Assembly (NCBI GenBank): GCA_963678705.1
Contig: OY783203.1
Coordinates: forward strand, 39,494,347 to 39,558,346
Source: Panorpa germanica
Lineage: Eukaryota > Arthropoda > Insecta > Mecoptera > Panorpidae
DNA: 64,000 bases
Direction: 5' to 3'
The position numbers and the translations under genes were made by a program. The notes below the pieces were generated by a model, which was given only the letters and a program-made list of their open reading frames with translations, searched no databases and was not told where the DNA came from. This document shows positions 24,365 through 35,130 of this stretch, in pieces; position 1 is the first letter of the stretch; every line of letters starts with the position of its first letter.

Positions 24365-24534
24365 GAGCTTTGATTTGGATTAAAAATAAAACCAATAAAG
24401 CTTATACAGACTCATTCTATTTCAAAGCTATAAACGCTGTCAAAATGTGTTCATCCTTGCAATGTGAGGTATTAATTATCGCTTACTGATTTATAGCGAC
24501 ATAATGCAGCTTTTAAATTTTGAATATCACAACT

Positions 24535-24587
24535 CCCAAATGTCTATTTTTGATGCTGAGTCCTATCACCGACAACCTTCTACTGTC
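24535..24587 (-). mobile_element. SINE fragment cut by a transposon
   Basis: TTGATGCTGAGTCCTATCACC and GACAACCTTCTACTGT are the SINE body in minus orientation; the match stops where the 768-bp transposon begins. Confidence 0.65.
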
Positions 24588-25355
24588 TAAGGCTGGATTC
24601 ACACGACATCATACTGCACGTTTTTTACAGTATTCGATTTTAAACGTATAATCAGCGGGATGTTCACACTGTAAATTTTTATTAGTAATAACGTATAGCC
24701 GCAGTTTTCATACGGCAAAATAAATGAACTAAAGTGATATTTGCTTTATATTTAAGAGAAGTAAAGAAATGAAAAAAAACGCTGTTTGATATAGGTATTA
24801 TTTAAGTTTTAATAATTTTGATAGGACGAATAAACAGAGTTCGGACTTTAAAGCGAAGATATTGTTGTTAGATTTGTACTGCTAGAATTTATAGTAGCCG
24901 AATTATTGTTGATTTGGAATTCTTGGGTAAAATATTGTCTGTGATTTTTATATAATTCCATAGTTTTAACCCACAAAATGAATTTTTGTTCCATCAAAGA
25001 AATCAATAAATCATTATCTATAAAAGATTCGTCAATTTTCTAATAATAAACTTGAAATACTTCAGCACTAAACACTTGTTCGGTTACTATTCGATAAAAG
25101 TCACGCCGTATGAAAGATACTGTATACATAACAAACTATGTAATACGATACGCATTGCAAGCCGAATACGTTAAAGTTCATTCGATTTGCTTGACAAGCC
25201 CGGTGAGTATTCGATGAACGTGTTTAGCTCTGTACGTTTTTTTGCAGTACAAACGTCGTGTGAATTGTTCTATATAAAATGTATGCGCCACTGTTTATTC
25301 GGTAATATTTATACTGCAAAAACGTGTAGAACAATACCGTGTGAACCCAGCCTTA
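24588..25355. mobile_element. Non-autonomous DNA transposon, 768 bp, long inverted repeats
   Basis: The left end TAAGGCTGGATTCACACG pairs with the inverted right end CGTGTGAACCCAGCCTTA. The similarity continues inward about 48 bases through the CACGTTTTTTACAGTAT block. GGCTGGRTTCACACG ends are common among insect MITEs. It carries no transposase frame; the 79-codon frame at 25187-25426 lies inside and is not a gene. It appears to have landed in a SINE. Confidence 0.8.
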
Positions 25356-25904
25356 TTTTATTACAACATTGTCAGTATAATGATGCTATTAGATGCTCTA
25401 ACTTTATTAGGTGCTATTCTATCTAACAAAATACTTTCTAATATTCTGCTGTAACAAGTAACGGCGCTTATTTTTTTGACGAACTTTTTATCACTAAGTC
25501 AATGAAAACTAAAAAGAACTTCTCGAATTTTACTTTTTCTAGTGTTTTGTACATAACTTTGGATGACATTTGACTCTTATTATGAGATAAAAGAGCACAG
25601 TCTCAGATAATCTTATTCCTTTCTACTTTAGAAAACTTTTGGAAATGATACGAACGGTATTTTTAATAAGATTGCTTGTTATAAGAGAAGTATAGGCAAG
25701 TACTAAGAAATTTTGATTGAAATAGTTAACGAAAAGTTTCAACCTATGGTTAGAAAAGGTATGTGGTCATAGGGAGTAATTAAAAGGCATGAAAATATAA
25801 ATATAATATAGATATTTCATTTTATTAGGTATTTGTTCACGCTCATATTTTTCTCTTAAAATAGACTTGCCGTAAATCTGTACGTTTTTATATGTTCCAT
25901 GGTC

Positions 25905-26400
25905 ATTGGCGGATTTTTAAAATTATTGTTAATTAAATTTATTGCAATTATTTATTTTTAAATATTTTGATCGTGCAACATTGTAAATTTATTTGAACAT
26001 TACTACAATTTTAATTATGTAAATATGGCAACAACACATCTGTGTGTTGTTTATGTTTGACCACCTGCACCGAGATCAATGACCGGCAAGTCATAACAAG
26101 TTCTGTTAATTATTTTGCAATGTTTCATTTTAGAGAAAAATTAGTATAATGTGTTAGAGTAGTACATAATTTTATTTAAGATTTTTGTATGTGAAAGAAT
26201 GAGACAGCAATATTATTATAAAAATATTTAAAAAGTAAACAAATGAATTTAATGTTAGGATATTTTCATGGATGTGTTATTAAGGCATGAAAGTCAGAAG
26301 CAGTTTCATATAGGCGCCAAATACAAAATTAAAATCAAATTAAAAAAATAGCGTAGAATGTATATTGTATAGTGTAAGTATAGTGAAATTACATAATGAG
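25905..26400 (+). repeat. Dispersed ATATGGCAAC repeat, copy 2
   Basis: Very close to copy 3 (29430-29990): TTTTGATCGTGCAACATTG, ATGTAAATATGGCAACAAC, CAAGTCATAACAAGTTCTG, GTGAAAGAATGAGACAGCAA and CATATAGGCGCCAAAT occur in order in both. Confidence 0.8.
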
Positions 26401-26479
26401 GGATGGGAGGGTAAGGGGCTAAAAAACAGTTGTGCAAATGTTGCTGTGAAAAAGAGATCATAATTATTTCTTTCTCTTA

Positions 26480-26905
26480 TTGAAACTTAGACTGTTTTCT
26501 CCATTGGTGGTGATCATGTAACTCATTTAATAGATTGTCGTCTTCTTTATTTCTGTTCTTATCTCCAGCATACTCAGGGTGGATTTCTTTTTATAAGACT
26601 TTTTGCTATACAATGGTGACAAAATGCATCTAATGTATTATGTACTATAATACTAGTTACTATAGAGTAGCTACCATATGTTCTATTTTCAGTTCTGTAA
26701 TTTAACTTCATTGAAACATTTTTTAATTCAATGTTCATCTCACATTTGTCTTTTTTTATGTCATTGACTTGTTCGCTTTTATTCATCGTCGACTTCTTCA
26801 TGTTCTTTATGGTTTTGGGCAATCCCCTTCATCATTCACGAGCACAGAGTTCTTTTTTACCGAAGTTTCATAGTCGGAGAAATCCATCATCGAATTGTGC
26901 ATATT
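26480..26905 (-). pseudogene. Broken coding-like region, family unknown
   Basis: Three minus-strand frames follow each other with codon-like content: one begins at about 26905 (MHNSMMDFSDYETS), a second covers 26822-26574 (STMNKSEQVNDIKKD … LDAFCHHCIAKSLIK), and a third ends near 26480 (EDDNLLNELHDHHQWRK). Together they look like one protein disrupted by frameshifts, but I recognise no family and cannot exclude chance. The DNA is less AT-rich than its flanks. Confidence 0.3.
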
Positions 26906-26916
26906 GGCTAGGCCAG

Positions 26917-27486
26917 GCTGTCGTAAGGTAGTTTGGTTGTAAACCAATATTTCTTAACAATTTGATAACATTAAAATATAGTGTTAATATGGGTGTATTT
27001 AATTTGTAAAAAAAAAAATTAAATTTTTCATATTTCTAGTGCACATAATTAACCGATAAAGTATTAAAAAAACATAGTTTCGTGTATATCTGAAAAACCG
27101 TTTTTAGGAATGCTGTAACAAACTAAGATTTACTAAAACAAAGAATTAGGAAAATTTAGAAATGAAAATCATTTTTTTTTATCGATTTGTTGAAAAGATG
27201 TAAATATTTAAAGTTGAGATATAAAAAAGTAGCAGCCGTGTAGTGGGAGACAGATACCACAATTTGGCAACTAGTGACTAGTTCTATTGAGATGGTTTTA
27301 TAGTTTTCATACAGTATAATAAATATACCTATGTGTATCTGCATATGAAAGTTTCTATGTATCGAGTACAGTCTCCAACAGAAATAAATTAATCTTCCAT
27401 TAAGTTTTTTAAAATTTTCGTATTGACTGTCGGACTATTCTTTTCTCTTCGATTATCACGGCCAAACTACCTTAAGACAATCGAGT
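26917..27486. mobile_element. Possible DNA transposon with AAGGTAGTTTGG inverted ends
   Basis: GTCGTAAGGTAGTTTGGTTG at the left is mirrored by GGCCAAACTACCTTAAGAC at the right. About 17 bases pair with few mismatches. The interior has no recognisable frame. Confidence 0.4.
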
Positions 27487-27770
27487 TTCCAGTGGTGCTG
27501 TAATTTGTACAGAGAAATACAAAACATAAATACTCTGAAAAATTCGTGTTTAAAAAGTGCAAGTGTAATCTTGCACTTGAGAAGTAGAAAATAAATCTTG
27601 CATTTAGCTTGTAATAAGCTTGAAACTGTGTACAAGGAACAGATTTTAATTTTACCAGATTTTAAAAATCGTTAATATTTGCAAATGCTTTTTTAAGATC
27701 AAAAAAGAAGTTATTTTGATTCTATTAATTCGGAGAAGGTTAGTTTATAAGTATAATAGCAATAAAATAG

Positions 27771-27968
27771 GTCTTCAGGTTCGATCCTTGGACCAGAGTT
27801 ATATTTTCTTTGTTTGGTTGTTATAAAGTTAAATTGATTATGTACATACATAAACGACAACTTAACAGGTAGTGGATTAGCCCACATATATGAGGCTACG
27901 ACTCCACAAAAACTGCCAACATAGTAAGAGGCTGTTGGTGATAAGACTCAGCAACGGAAATGGGCCGA
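27771..27968 (+). mobile_element. tRNA-derived SINE, B-box to tail
   Basis: Starts GTCTTCAGGTTCGATCCTTG (B-box GGTTCGATCC), then TTTGGTTGTTATAAAGTT, GATTATGTACATACATAA, TAGCCCACATATATGAGGC and CTGCCAACATAGTAAGAG. Confidence 0.85.
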
Positions 27969-28383
27969 AGTTCAGCATATTACCTCTTGTAATTATTACC
28001 TTCTTGATATCAACTTAATAAATCGAAGTTAACTTTGCTGTATCACACTTATATCTTGTTATCGCATAAGAAATGCAATAACAGAATACCAATTCACACA
28101 CTAAAAAACATAAAAGAAAAAAAAATCGAAGCAAATAAAAAGTTTTCTTTTTTTCACAATAGCACGTGTGATAGCGCAGCGAATTTTCGCCAAGTATCGA
28201 TAAAGAGTTCCTTCCGGAATGTCAGGCTTTTGTAATATTGTTGTTGTATGTAAAATATTTTATATTAGTAGTTTTATTATATATTCGTATGTATATAAAT
28301 ACTTTATATTTGTAAATATTTATCATAAAAGCAAAGTAAAGTTAATTGACAGATCCATTAAAACTGTTATTACTGTATTTGTA

Positions 28384-28420
28384 TACACATACATACATAC
28401 ATATACTCATACATATACAA
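28384..28420. repeat. Short CATA-type microsatellite
   Basis: ACATACATACATACATA followed by imperfect repeats. Confidence 0.7.
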
Positions 28421-28529
28421 ATAGAATTATTACTGTATTTGAAATTAAGCTACATTGTGTAAATTATTATATAATTTTTTTATTTAATTTATTTAATGTT
28501 GTGCTATTTATGGTGTCATATATCAAGTC

Positions 28530-28906
28530 CAGTTCATTACTGAGATAACCCCAAAAAATTGAAATTTGAGATGAGTGCAGTTCTCTGTAAATGTGTACCC
28601 TGTATCTGATTCAATACTCAGATAACTCATAAATGCAATATAACTAATAATACAGATATACTTGTAGAATTGCATTCCAGCGGTAATGATTACAACTCAA
28701 ATATTGTTTTCGTTGTAGGGGACAATCCATGAATTACGTCACACGCAAAGAGTGGAGGTTCCACAAATTGTGACAATGAGGAGGGAGTGGTCAGAAGTGA
28801 CAGGACGGAAGAGGGGATAAGTATAACATGCTATTTGTGTGACGTAATTTATGGATGGCTTCATATATCAAAACTCAATATTCAAAGATGTCTTACTAAT
28901 GAACTG
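28530..28906. mobile_element. MITE with AGTTCATTAGTGAGACA ends, interrupted copy
   Basis: The left end CAGTTCATTACTGAGAT and inverted right end GTCTTACTAATGAACTGG match the families at 17798 and 42437. Its body (reverse relative to 17798) is split at about 28727 by a second MITE (28728-28862) and resumes with ATCAAAACTCAATATTCAAA. Confidence 0.75.
28728..28862. mobile_element. GGGCCATCC-family MITE, 135 bp, nested
   Basis: Left CCATGAATTACGTCACACGC and inverted right GTGTGACGTAATTTATGGAT form terminal repeats of about 26 bp. It is inserted inside the MITE at 28530-28906 with an AT-rich junction. Related pieces: 13271, 32425-32670, 37822, 54799 and 55562. Confidence 0.8.
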
Positions 28907-28984
28907 GATAATAGATGAACTCCGAGTATACTGCTGCCTCATAGATTAGTTTTATGATTATGAGCACATAATTAATTAATTATT

Positions 28985-29140
28985 ATAGCAACCAAGCCCA
29001 GAAAATAGAGTTTTATGTCTTCAATTCGATCCCCGGACTAGAGTTCTATTACCTGGGACCACATATGATGCTGCGACACCATAAAGACTCAGTATCGAAT
29101 ACAGGCGGACTTGAAATAACAGCTCCGTACAAAAAGTGAT
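28985..29140 (+). mobile_element. Rearranged SINE copy
   Basis: Holds AACCAAGCCCAGAAAATAGA, the B-box region AATTCGATCCCCGGACTAGA, then GGACCACATATGATGCTGCG and ACTCAGTATCGAATACAGGC. Parts are internally deleted relative to fuller copies. Confidence 0.65.
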
Positions 29141-29429
29141 GTATAACAGGTTAGAAAGGCGATACAGTGGGCGAGAGTATTGATGCTTCTTTTGTTCTTA
29201 AAGTGAAGCAGAGGTTTTTCCAACAGTTTTAATTTTATGTAACAAACTGATTCTTATTGCGAATTTATTTGCCAGCGTTATCGGTAAATGCAATACCTCC
29301 ACGCATAAGGTCGCTTGAATATGATAGGATAGGTATTCTTTAAAAGAAAAATTAAATAACACTATGATTATTTCCTACCCTCTTCCCTTCTATCCATTGC
29401 CATTTTTTTTACACAACATAGTGGAAACA

Positions 29430-29990
29430 AGAATAATTAATTATTAATTAGAATCAAAATTATAGTTAATTAAATTTAACGCAATTATTTTTCTTTAAAT
29501 ATTTTGATCGTGCAACATTGTAAATTTATTAAAACAATACTTTAATTTTAATTATGTAAATATGGCAACAACGCATTCGTGTGTTGTTTATATTTGTACA
29601 CCTGCAGAGAGATCAATGTCCGACAAGTCATAACAAGTTCTGTTAAATATTGCAATGTTTCATTTTACAGAAAAATTAGTATAATGTGTTAGAGTAGTAC
29701 ATAATTTTATTTAAGATTTTTGTATGTGAAAGAATGAGACAGCAATATTATTATAAAAATATTTAAAAAGTAAATAAATGAATTTAATGTTAGGGTATTT
29801 TCATGGATGTGTTACTGATGGTGTGGTAAGGGGCATGAAAGACAGATGTAGTTTCATTATTTTAAGTTTTGTGTCAGATTCTTGTATAGACATATAGGCG
29901 CCAAATTCAAAATTAAAATTAATTAAATTCAAAATATAAACGTGCTCGTAGAATGCATTGTATAATGTAGGTGTAGTAAAAATAAATAAT
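29430..29990 (+). repeat. Dispersed ATATGGCAAC repeat, copy 3
   Basis: Same block order as copy 2 with high identity by eye over more than 400 bases, ending near CATATAGGCGCCAAATTCAA and a GGGAGGGC-type stretch. Confidence 0.8.
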
Positions 29991-30120
29991 GGTTAGGAGG
30001 GCTCAAAATTGAATTGTGCCTCGGGCCTCTAAGGTGCCTCATTCGCCATTGTCCATGGTCCTTCCCGAGTAGCCATGGTATCTTAAAACAGTCGTGCTTA
30101 ACTCTATGAGGAATTGGTGT

Positions 30121-30222
30121 AGACCACATATGATGCTGCGACACCATAAATACTTTCAACGAATAAGGTCGTCGGTGATAGGACTCAGTATCAAATACAG
30201 GCGGACATTAAATAACAGCTCC
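30121..30222 (+). mobile_element. SINE fragment, 3' half
   Basis: GACCACATATGATGCTGCGA, GGTCGTCGGTGATAGGACTC and ATACAGGCGGACATTAAATA are the 3' half and tail of the family. Confidence 0.75.
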
Positions 30223-30238
30223 ATACTCCATATAACTG

Positions 30239-30350
30239 GAAATGCTTGACGCTCACTGCTGTATTCTCGGGTTCGATACCCGGACCAGAGTTATATTTTC
30301 TGGGTTTGATTGTTATCAAATAAAATTGACTATATACATAAACAATCTAC
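30239..30350 (+). mobile_element. SINE fragment, 5' half
   Basis: AATGCTTGACGCTCACTGC, the well-kept B-box CGGGTTCGATACCCGGACC, and TCTGGGTTTGATTGTTATCA. It follows the 3' half of another copy almost head to tail. Confidence 0.8.
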
Positions 30351-31040
30351 AATTGGTTCTGCTGGAATGTTATACATCACTTTTTGTATATAACTGATAC
30401 TATAAACATTATAAAAAAATGTACATTTATTTTATTAACGTCCGTCTGTATTCGATGCTGGGTCCAATCATCAGAAAATGATTTATTAAAAACAATCCTT
30501 TTGTGAAGCATATGTACTCGGATAATTTAAAATAAAAAGTTAACCAAGTGTTGGTTGAATTTGTTTGAAAAATAATAGAAGAAATTGACCAGCCGAAGCC
30601 GAAGCCACAGCCGCTGTTAAATCGTTTGGAAATATAAAGCTTTACGCACTGCGTGATTATTAAAAAAATGGATTTGAAGTTAAAAATATGAGTGTTTATT
30701 GACTGGGTTCGAAATAAACGAACATGAAAATTGTGTAATAGGCATGTATGGATGTTTCGACTCACATAGAATTTTAACCAGTTTTAATTTACTTAAAATT
30801 ACGAGTATAATAGCTGTTCTACATAATATGCCGTAGGAAGCATTATTTATCGGACAGATGAGGCGGAGGTCTTACGTTTTAATGTAGCCCATGATTTAAA
30901 GTAAGGGTTCCCAAACTTTAACAGTACGCGTATCGGATGGATGAAGAAAATGTATTGCACTTAATATATCATAAATCATCTTAATAAATCATATGTAATT
31001 GCAACTGCGAAATTAGTTAAATTACACTATGAATTACTTC
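30351..31040. other. Spacer with a small SINE fragment
   Basis: A minus-orientation SINE tail piece lies at about 30430-30480 (AACGTCCGTCTGTATTCGAT). A short GC-richer stretch at 30590-30620 has no coding meaning I can see; the 112-codon minus frame at 30427-30765 has no known domain. Confidence 0.4.
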
Positions 31041-31044
31041 TACA

Positions 31045-31167
31045 TCCTCCTTATTCTTCAGAAGCAAAGTCCTATCACCAACGACCTCGTACTATGTTGG
31101 CAGTATTTATGGTGTCGTGGCCTCATATGTGTTAACTTCATCGCTGTCTAATAAATTTATGATTATG
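31045..31167 (-). mobile_element. SINE fragment, 3' half
   Basis: AGTCCTATCACCAACGACCT, ACTATGTTGGCAGTATTTAT, GGTGTCGTGGCCTCATATG and TTATGATTATGTATGTGC. Confidence 0.8.
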
Positions 31168-32420
31168 TATGTGCTTTTATTGATATATACATTTTTAAGT
31201 ACATTCAATATACATTTCTTATGTCTACCTTAAGGGGTTACATGGGTTTCGAAGTTAAAAAAAATGCATACTGTATTCCAGGTATATACATTAATGTATA
31301 TTGCATATCCTATGTATATGTGTGTACATTGTATGTATATGTAACCAACATGATGTACCGGCAATATCATTGTATATTATTATTAAAATGTATGTATTTG
31401 CACCCTTTATATTCTATGGGAATTCATAATATATACATACTAAAAACATTTGAATATGAAAAAGATATTCTATATACATACCATATATATATATATATAT
31501 ATATATATACATTTGTGATACATTACATAATATGCGATACATTATAAAATATGAATATTAAAGCCATTGCTACATGTACATAGTATATACTGTCATGTTT
31601 ATTCATTTCATGTATGCAATATATATGCAGGACATTATTTTCATATTATGGAGCATATAAGAATATACAGGAAATATCTAATCTTATGTGAGTTAATTCA
31701 TATTCTGCACATTTTATTCCTCAGTTTTTTACAAAAGACTCGCGGCTCTTAGTTTGAATTCATTTGATTTAAGGCATCAATATATTAAAAGAACATTAAA
31801 TTATAATGTTTATTTATAAAATATATTAGCATATACTCGTATACACTATAAACTAGATCATTAACTATGAAAACTAAAATATCATAAAATTCGGAGAGCA
31901 AACAAAACATTTTTATTTGTTTATTTATTTATTTATAAGCTTACTTTGTATTTATTACATTTTTTATCTCTAACCAGTTAGACATAAAATAAGAAGAAAT
32001 AAAATCGGGCAAATAGATTCAATGGTTTTATTTTTTTATTCTTTTTGGTGGCTCCATTCTGCTTCAATTACATTTTACACAACTTTGATATGTTAAATAG
32101 CCAATCTCGGAAAATATAAAAGTCTTTCTTCAAATTTATTTCAATTAGATTCTATTTTCAAATGTTTATCACTTACGAGTATTTGTTTTTTGGGAAGGGT
32201 GTTTATTCTAAGTGGTGAGAAAGGTGATCCTATGAAGAGTCTGTGTGTGACATTGCAAGTCGTGATTTACCTTAATTGCTATTTATATACAGTGCCTAAT
32301 TGAACTTTAATAATACCCAGCGGAAAATTTTCAGTAAGGCTTCGTAGACAGAAAGAAACATTTTATAATGAGAATGATTACATATTACTTCTCAGATTTC
32401 ATCTCATTATAAATTTTACT
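31168..32420. other. AT-rich spacer with short (AT)n
   Basis: Contains TATG-rich DNA (31260-31450) and an (AT)n of about 27 bp at 31483. The frames at 31221-31547 and 31567-31752 are products of that composition. Confidence 0.5.
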
Positions 32421-32424
32421 ATAG

Positions 32425-32670
32425 GGCCATCAATTAATTACGTCAGTGCAAGTGGAAGGGGGGGGGGAGTAGTATCACAAGGTTTATGATGTCATACGAG
32501 TATGTAATCTAAACTTTGACCCCATAAAAAATAAAAACCAAGTTCAAAAACAAAATGAGACAAAAGAAATATACATATATATCTTTTTAAATGTGTGACA
32601 CAACAGCAGGGAGAGTCAACAAAGTGTGACAAACTACGAAATTTGTGTGACGTAATTTATGGATAACCCT
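32425..32670. mobile_element. GGGCCATCC-family MITE, 246 bp
   Basis: Left GGGCCATCAATTAATTACGT and inverted right GTGTGACGTAATTTATGGAT. A G-run (GGGGGGGGGAG) follows the left end. It is longer than the nested copy at 28728 and about the length of the copy at 55562. Confidence 0.8.
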
Positions 32671-33181
32671 TGATGCAAAACACTCTATTGAAAAGCGTCA
32701 GCGTCACCAGATTTCGATTTCCAATAAATATGTCAGTAGAAAATTTGAATGTGTTCTAGATCAAATGGAATCACATTCCATTTTGTCTAGAGTAAATTTT
32801 CAGTTATATATTCTATTCTATCCAGTATAACTTTATCACAGATTTTGTCCTATCTAATATTAGCTTGGATATTCAATATGTGCAGAGGCAAGCATTAAGC
32901 AAGTCAAGCGTTAATGAAACAAAATACGATTAAAACAAAAATGTTCAAATAATCAATTGAATAAACACGTTTCAATAATTTAGAATTACCGGGTTTAAAT
33001 TAAATTATTTCAAATGCTCGTACATTTAATGTCTGAATAAAATGATAACATTTTTACTAAACTTTATTTACTTTCGAAAACTTCAAAGTATTTTTTCACA
33101 TTAATTTTAAAATCACAGATAGCTGATTTTTCCTTAACGTTGTTATAGAATATGTATTATAAATAAAGCAACATATATATA

Positions 33182-33542
33182 TACTAGCTGTCCCGGCCAC
33201 GCGTTGCTGTGCCTAACGTTTTTGTCATATTACATTACATAGCGCCATCTATTGAATATTTACTCAATCTAGTCAACAGAATATTTACTCAATCTAGTCA
33301 ACAGATGTCGCCATCATCGTCGCCAGATGTCATATGTCATATACAGATAATTAATTTGCAATAAGATAATATTGCAATTATAAATTGAGATGTAAGCTAT
33401 CCTATCTTTCAAGTTGGATCAAACTGCACACGGTGTACAAATTTCATTAAAATCGGTTAAGTAGTTTAGGAGTCCATCGCGGACAAACTCGGACAAACAT
33501 GTGACACGTAATTTATATATATTAAGAAGATTAAGAAGAAGA
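33182..33542 (+). mobile_element. LINE/SINE 3'-end type repeat (ACTAGCTGTCCCGGC…)
   Basis: Starts TACTAGCTGTCCCGGCCACG and ends with AAATCGGTTAAGTAGTTTAG, CGCGGACAAACTCGGACAAA and a (TTAAGAAGA) tail. This layout is widespread in insect LINE/SINE copies. A 25-bp tandem duplication (GAATATTTACTCAATCTAGT…) occupies 33254-33303. Confidence 0.65.
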
Positions 33543-33567
33543 TATCATGTTACTCATGCATAGAAAA

Positions 33568-33709
33568 GGTTATAAAAACTGTATAAATCTATGATACGAT
33601 GGTGAATTTTAGGTTATGCGTTTCTGTATACATTATAAAAAAAATTGTGAGAAAACACTGCTTTTCTATTGCGACATAAGCAAGAGTCGCCGTCGAACTC
33701 TCGTAATTT
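33568..33709. mobile_element. Partial MITE, GAGAGTTCG family
   Basis: Matches the reverse of 20107-20297: GGTGAATTTTAGGTTATGC, TTGTGAGAAAACACTGCTTT and the right end GTCGAACTCTCGTAATTT. The other terminus is missing. Confidence 0.7.
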
Positions 33710-33724
33710 GAACTATATATAGAT

Positions 33725-33885
33725 AATAAATATATAGCGGAGCGGTGGTGCTTGACAGTGTATTTCTGTGACTTCGGGTTCGATTCTAGTCTATCTATAT
33801 TTTGTAGGTTTGGTTGTTAAGTCAGAAACATATTAGGCAGTGGTGTAATTCACATATGCACTTCGACAATATACATACCAGCAAC
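33725..33885 (+). mobile_element. tRNA-derived SINE, internally deleted
   Basis: GGTGGTGCTTGACAGTGTAT, B-box ACTTCGGGTTCGATTCTAG, GTAGGTTTGGTTGTTAAG, then GCAGTGGTGTAATTCACAT. Confidence 0.75.
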
Positions 33886-33894
33886 AGAGGCGGC

Positions 33895-34085
33895 CTTAGG
33901 GGGTGGCAAGCAGGGCAACCGCCCGGAGGCTCGCTCTTGTAGGGGCCTCACATTCTCGCGCAACAACCCAAGTAGAAAAATTCATTACTATATATGTATT
34001 TGAATCTCTTTGGAAAACCCACTTGAATCACTGCGTATATATTTTAATGCATTCATGTACCTTAGTTTATCATCATTAATTTTTA
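33895..34085 (+). mobile_element. Left part of the hAT-like element seen at 16866
   Basis: CAGAGGCGGCCTTAGGGGGT, GGCAAGCAGGGCAACCGCCC, GTAGAAAAATTCATTACTAT and TTCATGTACCTTAGTTTATC follow the 16866 copy closely. The right end is absent. Confidence 0.75.
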
Positions 34086-34544
34086 ACGTTAAATATAGTA
34101 AATAACTATACATTACATAATCATAATGTTAAAGCTGAAATAAATAATCGATATGCGGAACCGTAAACCTTAAAAAAAGATCGATTACTGTATGTAAGGT
34201 TTATCTAAATGCAAATATTAACGCCAGGTTTGAAATAAATAATGCCAGCTCAACTGGATTGTTCACAGCCTCTTTTCTTTTACCTATTTCAATCCAAATC
34301 CCCAAAGACACCCAGACATATTGAATTTCACTATTAGATGTAACTTTCGCTTGTCTTATTTTTTGAATATGTTATAGATAAAGCGCAAGTGACTGGTCTG
34401 TTTTAACAATTTCCCAAAGGAAAACTTAAAATTTGTATCCTTAAACTAGAGTTGGCAATCATAGATGAACGTCTGCCAACTGTGCGAAAGTCGAGTTAGT
34501 GAAATTAAGTAAATGTAGAGTAAATGATTAAGTAAAATTATTCA

Positions 34545-35130
34545 TCGCAAATACAATTTATCGTAAAGCATAGCGACAATTGCATTGCGATGAATAAACA
34601 AATTGTATATAATGAATTTCGTTAATTTCCAAACGGTATGATTTTTTTCACGAAATTCACATTTTAATTTCTCTTAACTATTGTAAAAATGGCAACATCG
34701 CGATACTGTTACTCTCGCAAAGGTCAATAACCTACAATTCATCTTGTGTTTATTATACATAATTTCACGATGTTTATTTTTAAATTAAAACTTTGCTAAC
34801 GTGTTAGAGCAGTACTATTTGTATTTAATTTTCTTGTATGGAAATGAAAGAGACAGCAACAATAATATAAAAATATTTATAAAATAAAGCACTGGTTTTA
34901 ATATTAGTGTAATTTAACAAATTAGTTTTAACTAGAGACGAGTGATATTATAATCGGTCGCCCGTTTGACTAGCTGTTGAAGAAAGGAGAGGGATATAGT
35001 TTTCAAAGCTCATTTAAATTTAAGAGAAATGTTTGCAAGTTGCAATTAGGTGTGTGGTATCGGGTGGTGTTCATAGGATGAAGTAGAGGGGGTGAAGAGG
35101 GTAGTACGGCTGCATAGAGAAGCGTCCAAG
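34545..35130 (+). repeat. Dispersed ATATGGCAAC repeat, copy 4, diverged
   Basis: TTGTAAAAATGGCAACATCG, GTTAGAGCAGTACTATTTGT and GAAAGAGACAGCAAC occur in family order. It shares a right-hand segment with copy 1 (GAGGGATATAGTTTTCA). Confidence 0.6.

Noticed and set aside
25187-25426. 79-codon Cys-containing plus frame
   Set aside because: Lies in the right part of the 768-bp transposon and runs past its end; no domain.
28219-28548. 109-codon plus frame, hydrophobic and Tyr-rich
   Set aside because: Driven by AT-rich and CATA-repeat composition and overlaps a MITE end; looks like chance, not a membrane protein.
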